A stretch of 25,661 bases of DNA from an uncultured Bacillus sp. (GTDB lineage Bacteria; Bacillota; Bacilli; Bacillales; Cytobacillaceae), in contig CALGSR010000044.1 of the NCBI GenBank assembly GCA_937902115.1, forward strand, positions 1 to 25,661, read 5' to 3'. Position 1 is the stretch's first letter; every line of letters begins with the position of its first letter. Both the position numbers and the translations under genes were made by a program. Positions 7,150-13,069 of the stretch are shown piece by piece. A model generated the notes under the pieces. That model did not search any database. It saw nothing but the letters and a program-made list of their open reading frames with translations, and had not been told where the DNA came from.

Positions 7150-8226
7150 TTGGAGATGGGAGTGGCGGTGTTGAATATTGACGTGTTGAAAACATCTGTG
7201 CTTGAAAAACTAATTAATGAGGAATTAAAGCCTTACGTTAAAAAAATAGATACAGAAGCTTATTATGCAGAGAACTTTTTAAAAAAGCTTGGGGAAGCTG
7301 GTTTGTTTTCTTCAGTAGGTAAGTCGCAAAAGCAATATTTATTTGACGAGATGCATGTAGTGAGAGAAACGGCTAAAATTTGTATGACCACTGCTTTTTG
7401 TCTTTGGTGCCATCTTGCTGCATTAACGTATATTCGACAAACAAAAAATGATAAACTGAAAAAGGACTTGCTGCCTTCACTTGAAAAAGGTGAAATTATA
7501 GCGGGAACAGGTTTGTCTAATCCAATGAAGTTCTACGCAGGACTTGAAAATCTTCACTTAAGTGCGAAGCCTGCACAAGGAGGATATTTGATTTCTGGCG
7601 TGCTGCCATCCGTTTCAAACCTTGGCGAAGACCATTGGTTCGGATTTATTGCTGGTGTTAGTGAAGAAAAACAAATCATGGGCTTTGTTCCTTGTCATGC
7701 AGAAGGATTAAAGCTGAAAGAAAAAATCGAGTATCTTGGTGTGAATGGAAGTGCAACGTATGCGTGCTCATTTAAAGATGTATTTATTCCAGATGAATGG
7801 ATTATATCTGAAAATGGAAAGGACTATTGTGAACAGATACGTCCAGCATTCCTGTCCTATCAAATTCCACTGGGGCTTGGTGTAACCGAGGCTTCGATTG
7901 AATCGATTGAAAAGGTTTGTCAAAGACAAAATGGCTGTAACCAATTTTTAAATAAGCAGCCCGAAGATTTAAAAACGGCTGTGGGCGAAATGGAACAAAA
8001 AATAAAAGATCTTTATAGCGATGAAAGTCTGAATTTCAAAGACATTGCCCGGGTTCGTCTGGAAACGGCCTACTTAACGCTTGAGGCTGTGCAATCAAGT
8101 ATGCTGCATAACGGAAGTGCAGGATATTTAAAAGATTGCGCACCATCTCGAAGACTACGCGAAGCCTATTTCTTCGCCAGCCTAACACCAACAATCAAAC
8201 ACTTGGAAAAACTATTAAATAAATAG
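7150..8226 (+). CDS. Acyl-CoA-dehydrogenase-like flavoprotein
   Basis: A protein of about 358 residues with the acyl-CoA dehydrogenase layout: helical N-terminal domain, beta middle domain (GEIIAGTGLSNP, then VNGSATYACSFKDVFIPDEW) and helical C-terminal domain. The usual C-terminal glycine/arginine-rich FAD signature is degenerate, and the protein is shorter than typical 380-residue dehydrogenases, so it may be a flavin-dependent monooxygenase of the DszC/SfnC kind instead of a beta-oxidation enzyme. Next to an ABC sulfonate-type importer and a cysteine synthase, a role in desulfurising an imported compound is plausible. The start is uncertain: TTG 7150 has AGGGGA at 9 bases, while ATG 7156, GTG 7162 and GTG 7168 are also in frame. 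Confidence 0.7.
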   Translation: MEMGVAVLNIDVLKTSVLEKLINEELKPYVKKIDTEAYYAENFLKKLGEAGLFSSVGKSQKQYLFDEMHVVRETAKICMTTAFCLWCHLAALTYIRQTKNDKLKKDLLPSLEKGEIIAGTGLSNPMKFYAGLENLHLSAKPAQGGYLISGVLPSVSNLGEDHWFGFIAGVSEEKQIMGFVPCHAEGLKLKEKIEYLGVNGSATYACSFKDVFIPDEWIISENGKDYCEQIRPAFLSYQIPLGLGVTEASIESIEKVCQRQNGCNQFLNKQPEDLKTAVGEMEQKIKDLYSDESLNFKDIARVRLETAYLTLEAVQSSMLHNGSAGYLKDCAPSRRLREAYFFASLTPTIKHLEKLLNK

Positions 8227-8410
8227 GCGCTGTTAAAGATCCATGTTGATTTTTACTACTTTGTTGATTGGAATGGAAGACACGAAGACTCCTGCTCAGA
8301 ACAGCGAGACAGGCGAGACCCCGCAGGCACGAAGTGGCGAGGAGGCTCGGCGGTCGCCCGCGGAAAGCGAAGTGTCTGAAATGGAAATCAACAGCCTAGT
8401 TTAACAGAGC
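8227..8410. mobile_element. MITE-like Bacillus repeat, longer copy
   Basis: A 184-bp element beginning directly after the stop codon of the flavoprotein gene. Its left end GCGCTGTTAAAG and the reverse complement of its right end, GCTCTGTTAAAC, are terminal inverted repeats, with a nested GTTGATT/AATCAAC repeat and a GC-rich core (GAGACAGGCGAGACCCCGCA, then GAGGCTCGGCGGTCGCCCGC). Possible imperfect 7-base target repeats flank it (TAAATAG and TAAATAA). The core could fold into a structured RNA if transcribed. No protein is encoded. The pattern is familiar from many Bacillus intergenic regions; I give no family name because I cannot check one. Confidence 0.75.
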
Positions 8411-8425
8411 TAAATAAAAGGCTTT

Positions 8426-8449
8426 CCCCATAAGGAATTGATTATGGGG
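8426..8449 (+). other. Hairpin in the cysteine synthase leader
   Basis: An 8-bp perfect stem (CCCCATAA and TTATGGGG) with an 8-base loop, 37 bases before the cysK start. It has no U-tract, so it is more likely a leader structure or mRNA stabiliser than a terminator. No known riboswitch consensus was recognised. Confidence 0.4.
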
Positions 8450-8485
8450 ATTCTTGTTGAAATCATCATGAAAGGTGGAGAAATA

Positions 8486-9409
8486 GTGAAGCTTTATAAC
8501 TCAATTCTTGACTTAATTGGAAATACTCCGATTGTAAAAATGAATAAACTACCTGATCCAACGGGTGCGGAAGTATATATAAAATTGGAATCTTTCAACC
8601 CGGGAGGAAGTGTAAAGGACCGCGCGGCGATGAATATGATTGAGCGTGCAGAAAGAGAAGGGAAATTAATTCCCGGGAAAAGCACAATCATCGAGCCGAC
8701 TTCCGGGAATACAGGGATTGGAATTGCGATGGTTGCTGCCGTGAAAGGGTACCGCTGTATTATTACGATGCCTGATAATGCGACGAAAGAGCGGATCAAA
8801 ATCATGAAAGCCTATGGCGCGGAAGTTCACTTAACACCGGCAAAATTGCGCATGCAAGGGTCGATTGACGAGGCGAACCGATTGGCTGAATTAACCCCCG
8901 GTAGTTTTATTCCGATGCAGTTTGAAAATCCTGCTAATGCTGATGCGCATAGAGGAACGACTGCGGTTGAAATCTTTGAAGCCTTTGCAGGAAAATTGGA
9001 TGCTCTTGTGTTAACGGCAGGAACAGGAGGGACGGTTACAGGGGTTGGAGAAGAGCTGAAAAAGCAGATTCCGGACTTGAAGATTTATGTGGTGGAACCA
9101 TTCGGATCCCCAGTTTTATCCGGCGGCCAGCCTGGACCTCATAAAATTCCAGGAACAGGTCCCGGGTTTATTCCGGAAATATTAAATCGTTCGATTTACG
9201 ATGAAGTTTTGCTCATTGAGGATGAAGACGCTCAAGTCTCAGCACGGAGGCTAGCAGCAAAAGAAGGAATCTTTGTCGGAGCATCAGGTGCAGCCTCAGC
9301 TTATTTAGCTGTCCAGGTTGCCAAAAAACTACCACCTACGGCAAGAGTTCTTTGCCTAGCACCAGACACAGGAGAACGCTACCTCTCCTCCGATTTATTT
9401 CTCGACTGA
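8486..9409 (+). CDS. cysK: Cysteine synthase (O-acetylserine sulfhydrylase family)
   Basis: A 307-residue PLP enzyme of the cysteine synthase/cystathionine beta-synthase family, making cysteine from O-acetylserine and sulfide (or a related beta-replacement). Visible motifs are the PLP-binding lysine in NPGGSVKDRAA, the substrate loop EPTSGNTGIG, the phosphate-binding TAGTGGTVTGVG and CLAPDTGERYLS near the end. GTG 8486 is chosen because AGGTGGAG lies 6 bases upstream and the protein then begins MKLYNSILDLIGNTPIVK as in the family; the open frame extends upstream without an expected start. It resembles B. subtilis YtkP as much as CysK, so paralogue identity is uncertain. It provides a sink for sulfide in this region. 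Confidence 0.92.
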   Translation: MKLYNSILDLIGNTPIVKMNKLPDPTGAEVYIKLESFNPGGSVKDRAAMNMIERAEREGKLIPGKSTIIEPTSGNTGIGIAMVAAVKGYRCIITMPDNATKERIKIMKAYGAEVHLTPAKLRMQGSIDEANRLAELTPGSFIPMQFENPANADAHRGTTAVEIFEAFAGKLDALVLTAGTGGTVTGVGEELKKQIPDLKIYVVEPFGSPVLSGGQPGPHKIPGTGPGFIPEILNRSIYDEVLLIEDEDAQVSARRLAAKEGIFVGASGAASAYLAVQVAKKLPPTARVLCLAPDTGERYLSSDLFLD

Positions 9410-9415
9410 TCTATT

Positions 9416-9503
9416 GGGACAAGGGACCAGGTCCCTTGTCCCTCATCTTTACAAAAAATAGGACAAGAGTCAGGTCTCTTATCCCGCCTCTTTACAAAAA
9501 ATA
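9416..9503. repeat. GGGACAAGGGACC palindrome in a 44-bp tandem duplication
   Basis: Seven bases after the cysK stop lies a perfect 27-base palindrome (9416-9442; 13-base arms GGGACAAGGGACC and GGTCCCTTGTCCC) followed by ATCTTTACAAAAAATA. The unit then repeats in degraded form (9461-9485: GGACAAGAGTC...TCTTATCCC) with a near-identical CTCTTTACAAAAAATA tail. The element is therefore a tandem duplication whose second unit has decayed. The first unit may serve as the cysK 3' end. Confidence 0.85.
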
Positions 9504-9591
9504 AAAACGCTTCCTAATTTCTCTTAACAAAAAATGATTATGATGAGATAAAATCAACTCTATTAAAAATCATTTGGAGGGGGAGGGTGTC

Positions 9592-10101
9592 TTGGGGCTG
9601 TTTATTCGTATCATTCTTTTTTTTCTCATCTTGGGGCTGCTGTTATGGGGAACATCTGAATATACCCTGTCAATCAGTGATGCCGTATTGTCTATTCTTA
9701 CAAACATCCAGTATAAAGAATTCACTCAAGAATGGCCTAACTTCCTTTTTCTCATTCTTATGCTGGCAATTCCCTTTTTACTATTCTATTTGCTCTATCA
9801 TCTTTTTATGAAATCGATCATGAAATATAGCAGGTTCATCGAAACGAAAACGAAAACGAAAACAAAAGGCTATATCCAATCGATTAAAGAGACCGGTATT
9901 TATCACGATCAGCAGCCGGAGGTCAACATCGTGGTCGATGCATTTGATGAGAAAAAACAGCCATTTACTGTGGAAATCAAGCAAAACATAGATTCCATGA
10001 AAAAAAATCCATATAAAAAGGGTTCGCTCATCAGTATTCTCTATAATCCCAAAAATCCGCATGATGCAGTCATAGACCAAAGCCAGAACGAAATCCAGTA
10101 G
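9592..10101 (+). CDS. DUF3592-like membrane protein
   Basis: A 169-residue protein with two N-terminal hydrophobic segments (about residues 2-25 and 45-68), then a soluble domain whose IETKTKTKTKGYIQSIKETG, VNIVVDAFDEKKQPFTVEI and GSLISILYNPKNPHDAVID pattern fits DUF3592, a family of unknown function. TTG 9592 is chosen since GGAGGGGGAGGG ends about 4 bases upstream; the upstream TTG 9574 would overlap this site. The KTKTKTK stretch comes from a 6-base repeat (ACGAAA) that could vary in length without shifting frame. No operon partner. The stop codon shares a base with the following palindrome. Confidence 0.7.
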   Translation: MGLFIRIILFFLILGLLLWGTSEYTLSISDAVLSILTNIQYKEFTQEWPNFLFLILMLAIPFLLFYLLYHLFMKSIMKYSRFIETKTKTKTKGYIQSIKETGIYHDQQPEVNIVVDAFDEKKQPFTVEIKQNIDSMKKNPYKKGSLISILYNPKNPHDAVIDQSQNEIQ

Positions 10102-10127
10102 GGACAAGGGACCTGGAACCTTGTCCC
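10101..10127. repeat. GGGACAAGGGACC palindrome overlapping a stop codon
   Basis: A 27-base copy (left arm GGGACAAGGGACC, right arm GGAACCTTGTCCC). Its first G is the last base of the TAG stop codon of the DUF3592-like gene, so the element sits exactly at the gene end. Confidence 0.85.
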
Positions 10128-10150
10128 TTCTAAAATGAAATTTAATTGGA

Positions 10151-10182
10151 ATCCTGTATTACTCTGTAAACAGGATTTTTTT
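10151..10182 (+). terminator. Intrinsic terminator downstream of the DUF3592-like gene
   Basis: Stem ATCCTGT/ACAGGAT with a 12-base loop, followed by a run of seven T residues and more T. It lies after the palindrome, suggesting the palindrome inserted between the gene and its terminator. Confidence 0.8.
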
Positions 10183-10248
10183 GTTTTTTGCTGGTCAAAC
10201 TTATTCGATTATTGGACCGAATTATTTGGAAATAAAATGTAAAAGTGT

Positions 10249-10266
10249 ATTGTAAAATTTTACAAT
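10249..10266. promoter_or_regulatory. Perfect 18-base palindrome, operator candidate
   Basis: ATTGTAAAATTTTACAAT is a perfect inverted repeat in the 257-bp AT-rich stretch before the small membrane gene. It could be a regulator site. No clean promoter is seen beside it. The rest of 10183-10439 holds only a possible nine-codon frame at 10334-10363 behind GGGAGG, which I do not call as a gene. Confidence 0.35.
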
Positions 10267-10439
10267 TAATAATACTATTATACATAGATATTCTATATAC
10301 ATAAAATAACTATAGTTAGGGAGGTTTTGAAACTTATGATTATAGAAGTGGGATAAGATAACTAATAAATGGATGGGAATTATTTACTCTACTAAAGGGA
10401 AAAAACAGCCTTTACAAATTCGAATAATGAGGTGACGTA

Positions 10440-10601
10440 GTGGGATTTTATTATTTTATCATTCTTTTTATCGGGATTTATCTACTTTTAAGGGCATGCT
10501 TACGGATATTTATCGGCATGTTATTAATTGGTTTATCAATCTTTTTATTTACCCCAGGCAGCTCCGATATTATCGCTGAACTTTTGAGATTGAATGAATA
10601 G
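10440..10601 (+). CDS. Small hydrophobic membrane protein, 53 residues
   Basis: GTG start with GAGGTGA about 5 bases upstream. The 53-residue product is mostly hydrophobic: two predicted membrane stretches (about residues 3-17 and 24-37) separated by a short basic turn (LRACLRI), with a polar tail ending LLRLNE. I do not recognise the family. The good ribosome-binding site and the clean membrane-protein pattern support a real gene, though its small size keeps confidence moderate. It stands alone, followed by composite repeat A. Confidence 0.5.
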   Translation: MGFYYFIILFIGIYLLLRACLRIFIGMLLIGLSIFLFTPGSSDIIAELLRLNE

Positions 10602-10635
10602 AAAATATTAAATTAAAGAACGGTATAGTAAAAGA

Positions 10636-10797
10636 AGAATGGAAAAAAGACGAGGAACGCTCCTTGTCTCTTTCTATGTATTTTCGTATATAGAACGAAA
10701 AGACAAGGATTTTGAGAATTTCTTTAAGTCTTGTTTTTAGCGCTTAGGGGAACGGGAAACTGTGGGTGGGACAAGGGACCTGGAACCTTGTCCCACC
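10636..10797. repeat. Composite repeat A: GACGAGG hairpin module plus palindrome
   Basis: About 162 bp. It opens with GAATGG and an A-rich GACGAGGA...TCCTTGTCTC hairpin, continues with GACAAGGATT and GAGAATTTCTTTAAGT, and ends in a GGGACAAGGGACC palindrome at 10768-10794 flanked by GGT and ACC. The same order of blocks, diverged in sequence, occurs at 11618-11776, and its first and last blocks recur at 21111-21206. Non-coding. Confidence 0.75.
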
Positions 10798-10858
10798 AAA
10801 AAATGGGAACTTTTAGTTGTGGGAGTCGTATAAAATATAAAAGGGGGGAGAGGTTTTA

Positions 10859-10960
10859 ATGTCTTATCCTAAAAAGCAACCAATTGTTAGTGGAGTTATT
10901 GGTGTTTTTATCGGTTTTCCGACAGAAGACTCCTACTTCAAGGAACGTGAAGGGCGATAA
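10859..10960 (+). pseudogene. Truncated small reading frame with good ribosome-binding site
   Basis: ATG with GGGGGGAGAGG about 5 bases upstream opens a 33-codon frame. The first 20 residues (MSYPKKQPIVSGVIGVFIGF) look like the start of a small membrane protein. The remaining 13 (PTEDSYFKEREGR) change character, and the DNA there (10926-10976) resembles a transposon-end remnant. I read it as a gene cut short by an insertion or deletion; a genuine 33-residue peptide is the alternative. No family is recognised. The stretch 10961-11171 otherwise shows nothing. Confidence 0.3.
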
Positions 10961-11171
10961 GTGGTGAGAGGTTCAAAGTTGCCGCGATAGATAATAGTGA
11001 CAAAGTTTTTTACGGGAAATATTATTGTAGACTTTATTAAGGATTTATTTGTTTAAGAGCTAACATTACGTTTGATAGACTATAGTTACTAGTCTCATTG
11101 TAGAGTTTTCTCGATTTTTAGTAAACGGCACGTTAGTAAAAAAATGAATTCATTCTGTGGGGGGAATAGTA

Positions 11172-11345
11172 ATGGCATTAATTGTTCCAAAATGCATCTA
11201 TTGCAATAAAGAAATCGAAAAAGATGAACAAGCGTTAGTAATTGTAGAGTACCCTAAGAAAAAAGGCTTTACAGAAATAAAGGCGTTTCTAAACTTAGAG
11301 GGACAATTTGTTTGTATAAATTGTAAAAATAAATTGAATGTCTAA
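11172..11345 (+). CDS. Small zinc-ribbon-like protein, 57 residues
   Basis: A 57-residue soluble protein starting MALIVPKCIYCNKEI, with a CxxC pair near the N-terminus (Cys8, Cys11) and another near the C-terminus (CINC, residues 50-53). This is the spacing of a zinc-ribbon or rubredoxin-like metal knuckle. Between them is a basic, proline-containing strand region (VEYPKKKGFTEIKAFLNLEGQ). ATG 11172 has GGGGGGAA about 6 bases upstream; the upstream GTG 11157 lies before that site. Function and family are not recognised. It is monocistronic with its own terminator. Confidence 0.6.
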   Translation: MALIVPKCIYCNKEIEKDEQALVIVEYPKKKGFTEIKAFLNLEGQFVCINCKNKLNV

Positions 11346-11367
11346 GTGGGATAATTTCAAAGGATGA

Positions 11368-11405
11368 AACGGTGCTTTCCTAGATAGGACAAGTACCGTT
11401 TTTTT
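11368..11405 (+). terminator. Intrinsic terminator after the zinc-ribbon gene
   Basis: AACGGTGCTT pairs with AAGTACCGTT (one G-U), with an internal CC/GG pair closer to the loop, and is followed by seven T residues counting the stem end. Confidence 0.75.
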
Positions 11406-11513
11406 AGGCTCAAATTTATGATTAAATACATATTTATTCTTTATACATAGTAATACATAGTATACGGCGGGGAAATATAGAAAAATATTGTGATTAAAGA
11501 GCGGGCGTAATTT

Positions 11514-11726
11514 ATGAAGATATTCAAAGAAACAATCGAATTCCTCAATAAAATGAAAGATATAGACCGATGGGACAAGGGACCGGGTACGTCGTCCCAC
11601 CAATTATTTACATTTAATAGAATGGAAAAGAGACGAGGGGCGGTCCCTTGTCTTTTTTCTTGTATGTCCGTGTATAGAAAGGTAAGACAAGGATTCTTGA
11701 GAATTTCTTTAAGTTTTGTTTTTTAA
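11514..11726 (+). pseudogene. Gene start read into repeats, probably disrupted
   Basis: ATG opens with 19 plausible helical residues (MKIFKETIEFLNKMKDIDR). The frame then runs straight into the palindrome at 11572 (read as WDKGPGTSSH) and composite repeat B up to a stop at 11726. The Shine-Dalgarno is weak (GAGCGGGCG). The repeat-derived 50 residues should not be taken as native protein. Either a small gene was truncated by repeat insertion or the frame is fortuitous. The stretch 11406-11513 shows only AT-rich sequence with a short TACATAGTA repeat. Confidence 0.25.
11572..11598. repeat. Chimeric palindrome (GGGACAAGGGACC left arm, GTAC-type right arm)
   Basis: The left arm is GGGACAAGGGACC, but the right arm is GGTACGTCGTCCC, which does not pair fully with it. 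The copy at 16537 has the same hybrid form. It appears to join two palindrome subtypes. Confidence 0.75.
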
Positions 11727-11776
11727 GGCTTGAAGAAATGGGAAACAGTGGGGCAAAGGACCTGGAACCCTGTCCC
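11618..11776. repeat. Composite repeat B: GAGACGAGG hairpin module plus degenerate palindrome
   Basis: About 159 bp homologous to 10636-10797. It has GAATGGAAAAGAGACGAGG with a hairpin partner CCCTTGTCTTTT, then GACAAGGATTCTTGAGAATT and a T-rich block, ending in a degraded palindrome at 11751-11776 (GGGCAAAGGACC...CCCTGTCCC). The T-rich run after the first hairpin could act as a terminator on the plus strand. Confidence 0.7.
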
Positions 11777-11798
11777 ATTGTCCTATTCTTTAATAAAG

Positions 11799-11814
11799 TT
11801 AAACATTTGTTTAA
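11799..11814. promoter_or_regulatory. Inverted repeat upstream of the DUF2089 gene, operator candidate
   Basis: TTAAACATTTGTTTAA is a 16-base perfect inverted repeat 55 bases before the DUF2089 start. A further half-site GTTAAAC follows at about 11831. The spacing fits autoregulation by the HTH protein encoded next. No promoter hexamers could be assigned with certainty. Confidence 0.4.
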
Positions 11815-11869
11815 TAATATTAAATAATATGTTAAACTAATCCTTGAGAATAATAAGGGGTGTTAGTAC

Positions 11870-12169
11870 GTGGATATCAAAGATGTGCCAAATTGGATTC
11901 TGAGTTTAGAAACTGAGGATTTGGAATTCATTAAAAACTTTGTTTTGAAATCAGGCTCTTTAAAAGAAATTGCAAAGATTTATGAAGTTTCATATCCAAC
12001 AGTCAGACTGAAACTCGATCGATTAATCGAAAAAATAAAAATTAATGATGCTGCGGATAACGAGGAATTTATCAAGTTTATCAAAAAACTTACGATTGAT
12101 GACCGAATCAGGGTCGAAGATGCAAAATTAATTATTGAAAAATTTAAACAAGAAAGGAATGAGAAGTAA
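11870..12169 (+). CDS. DUF2089-family HTH protein
   Basis: A 99-residue cytoplasmic protein. DUF2089 features are evident: PNWILSLETEDLEFIKNFVLKSGSLKEIAKIYEVSYPTVRLKLDRLIEKI, in which SLKEIAKIYEVSYPTVRLKLDRL is a helix-turn-helix. The C-terminal third is acidic and helical. Unlike longer DUF2089 members it lacks an N-terminal zinc ribbon. GTG start with AAGGGGTG about 7 bases upstream. It overlaps the next gene by one base (TAATG), so the two are translationally coupled. Likely role: a small regulator of its own operon, probably with the membrane partner; this is inferred from gene order. Confidence 0.75.
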   Translation: MDIKDVPNWILSLETEDLEFIKNFVLKSGSLKEIAKIYEVSYPTVRLKLDRLIEKIKINDAADNEEFIKFIKKLTIDDRIRVEDAKLIIEKFKQERNEK

Positions 12170-12453
12170 TGGATTTTGACACTTATCGAGTTTTATTTAT
12201 TGCTGCTGTTTTAGCTGTTCAATTCTTCTTTTCAACTAGAGATAAGGCCTATTGGGGAGCAATTTTACCTGTAGCTTATATTGTGTTTTTAACGTGGATG
12301 TTAGTAACAAATCGCATTGAAAGTTTGGTCGCCTATATTCTTTATCTGCTATTAGGGATGGCTTTTCTTTTTGCAGAATGGAGTGGGGGACGAAAATACC
12401 TTTGTGAGAAAAGAAAGAAAGAGTTAGATAAAATAAAAACTCTTGATATGTAA
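12169..12453 (+). CDS. Small membrane protein paired with the DUF2089 regulator
   Basis: A 94-residue protein with three hydrophobic segments (about residues 7-22, 29-47 and 52-70) and a basic cytoplasmic tail (GGRKYLCEKRKKELDKIKTLDM). Its ATG overlaps the DUF2089 stop codon. DUF2089-type regulators are often encoded beside small membrane proteins, so a sensor or anti-regulator role is plausible but unproven. I do not recognise a named family. The last 48 codons and the following 17 bases are duplicated without change at 16572-16736. Confidence 0.65.
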   Translation: MDFDTYRVLFIAAVLAVQFFFSTRDKAYWGAILPVAYIVFLTWMLVTNRIESLVAYILYLLLGMAFLFAEWSGGRKYLCEKRKKELDKIKTLDM

Positions 12454-12458
12454 TGGAT

Positions 12459-12485
12459 GGGACAAGGGACTAGGTCCCTTGTCCC
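12459..12485. repeat. GGGACAAGGGACC palindrome between convergent genes
   Basis: 27 bases, arms GGGACAAGGGAC and GTCCCTTGTCCC, 6 bases after the membrane-protein stop and 4 bases before the MarR stop. It may act as a shared 3' end; no U-tract. Confidence 0.85.
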
Positions 12486-12488
12486 GTT

Positions 12489-12959
12489 CTATTTTTCGTT
12501 ATTAAGATCCTCGGTGATCTTGCTATTTAATATTTTTGAGATCGTAATATATTTCTGGAAATCTTCGGTTGTAAATTGGGTGAGGTACCTTAAATTTCTG
12601 CCGTAGTTCCGTTTATCTAACACCTTATGGTATTGATAAACGATTTTGCCTTTTGGTGTTAATTCAATGATCAATTCTCGATGATTGTCAGGATTTCGAT
12701 ATTTTTCGACCAGCCCCTTTTTTAAGAGCTTATCAACCATTTGGGAAACAGCGCTTTTTGTCCGATTTGTCATCTCGGCAATCTCAGTAGTATTTGTTTT
12801 GCCTTGATCCCCGATTAAGTTAAGTGTATGAACTTCAACCAAATAAAGTTCATCATCTGTCCCATATTTTCGAGGGATACCCTCATAGGAACTTATGAGT
12901 CTAGACGTTTCATAAAGCGTTTCCATAAGTTCATTAAAAACTTCTTCTCTATCCACCAC
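12489..12959 (-). CDS. MarR-family transcriptional regulator
   Basis: A 156-residue winged-helix repressor of the MarR family: dimerisation helix at the N-terminus, then LNLIGDQGKTNTTEIAEMTNRTKSAVSQMVDKLLKKGLVEKYRNPDNHRELIIELTPKG (about residues 48-107), the usual HTH and wing with the DNxRE signature. GTG start; AAAGGAG lies 5 bases before the first of two tandem GTG codons. It is divergent from the ridA/transporter/lyase genes, which makes it their likely local regulator; two imperfect operator-like repeats overlap the ridA promoter. The ligand is unknown; a thiol amino acid or its breakdown product is a reasonable guess. Confidence 0.88.
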   Translation of the reverse strand: MVDREEVFNELMETLYETSRLISSYEGIPRKYGTDDELYLVEVHTLNLIGDQGKTNTTEIAEMTNRTKSAVSQMVDKLLKKGLVEKYRNPDNHRELIIELTPKGKIVYQYHKVLDKRNYGRNLRYLTQFTTEDFQKYITISKILNSKITEDLNNEK

Positions 12960-12988
12960 TCCGTCTCCTTTCTAATTTTGTATCAGAC

Positions 12989-13013
12989 CAATTATTTATT
13001 ATTGATTATATCA
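12989..13013 (-). promoter_or_regulatory. marR promoter with CAAT/ATTG inverted repeat
   Basis: On the minus strand TGATATAAT (13013-13005) is a perfect extended -10. Just downstream, 12989-13004 reads CAATTATTTATTATTG, an imperfect palindrome of the size MarR proteins bind, placed to allow autoregulation. Confidence 0.5.
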
Positions 13014-13069
13014 TAGAACCCTCTTAAAAATTTTGGCTCCCTAGTTTTCATTAAAGCAGGAAAAAAGTA

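Noticed and set aside
8411..8485. Possible riboswitch or T-box before cysK.
   Set aside because: Only a short hairpin is present; no SAM-box or T-box consensus and too little leader length.
9781..10107. 108-residue minus-strand open frame opposite the DUF3592-like gene.
   Set aside because: A shadow of the coding strand (KTKTKTK read as FRFRFRF) with no start signal.
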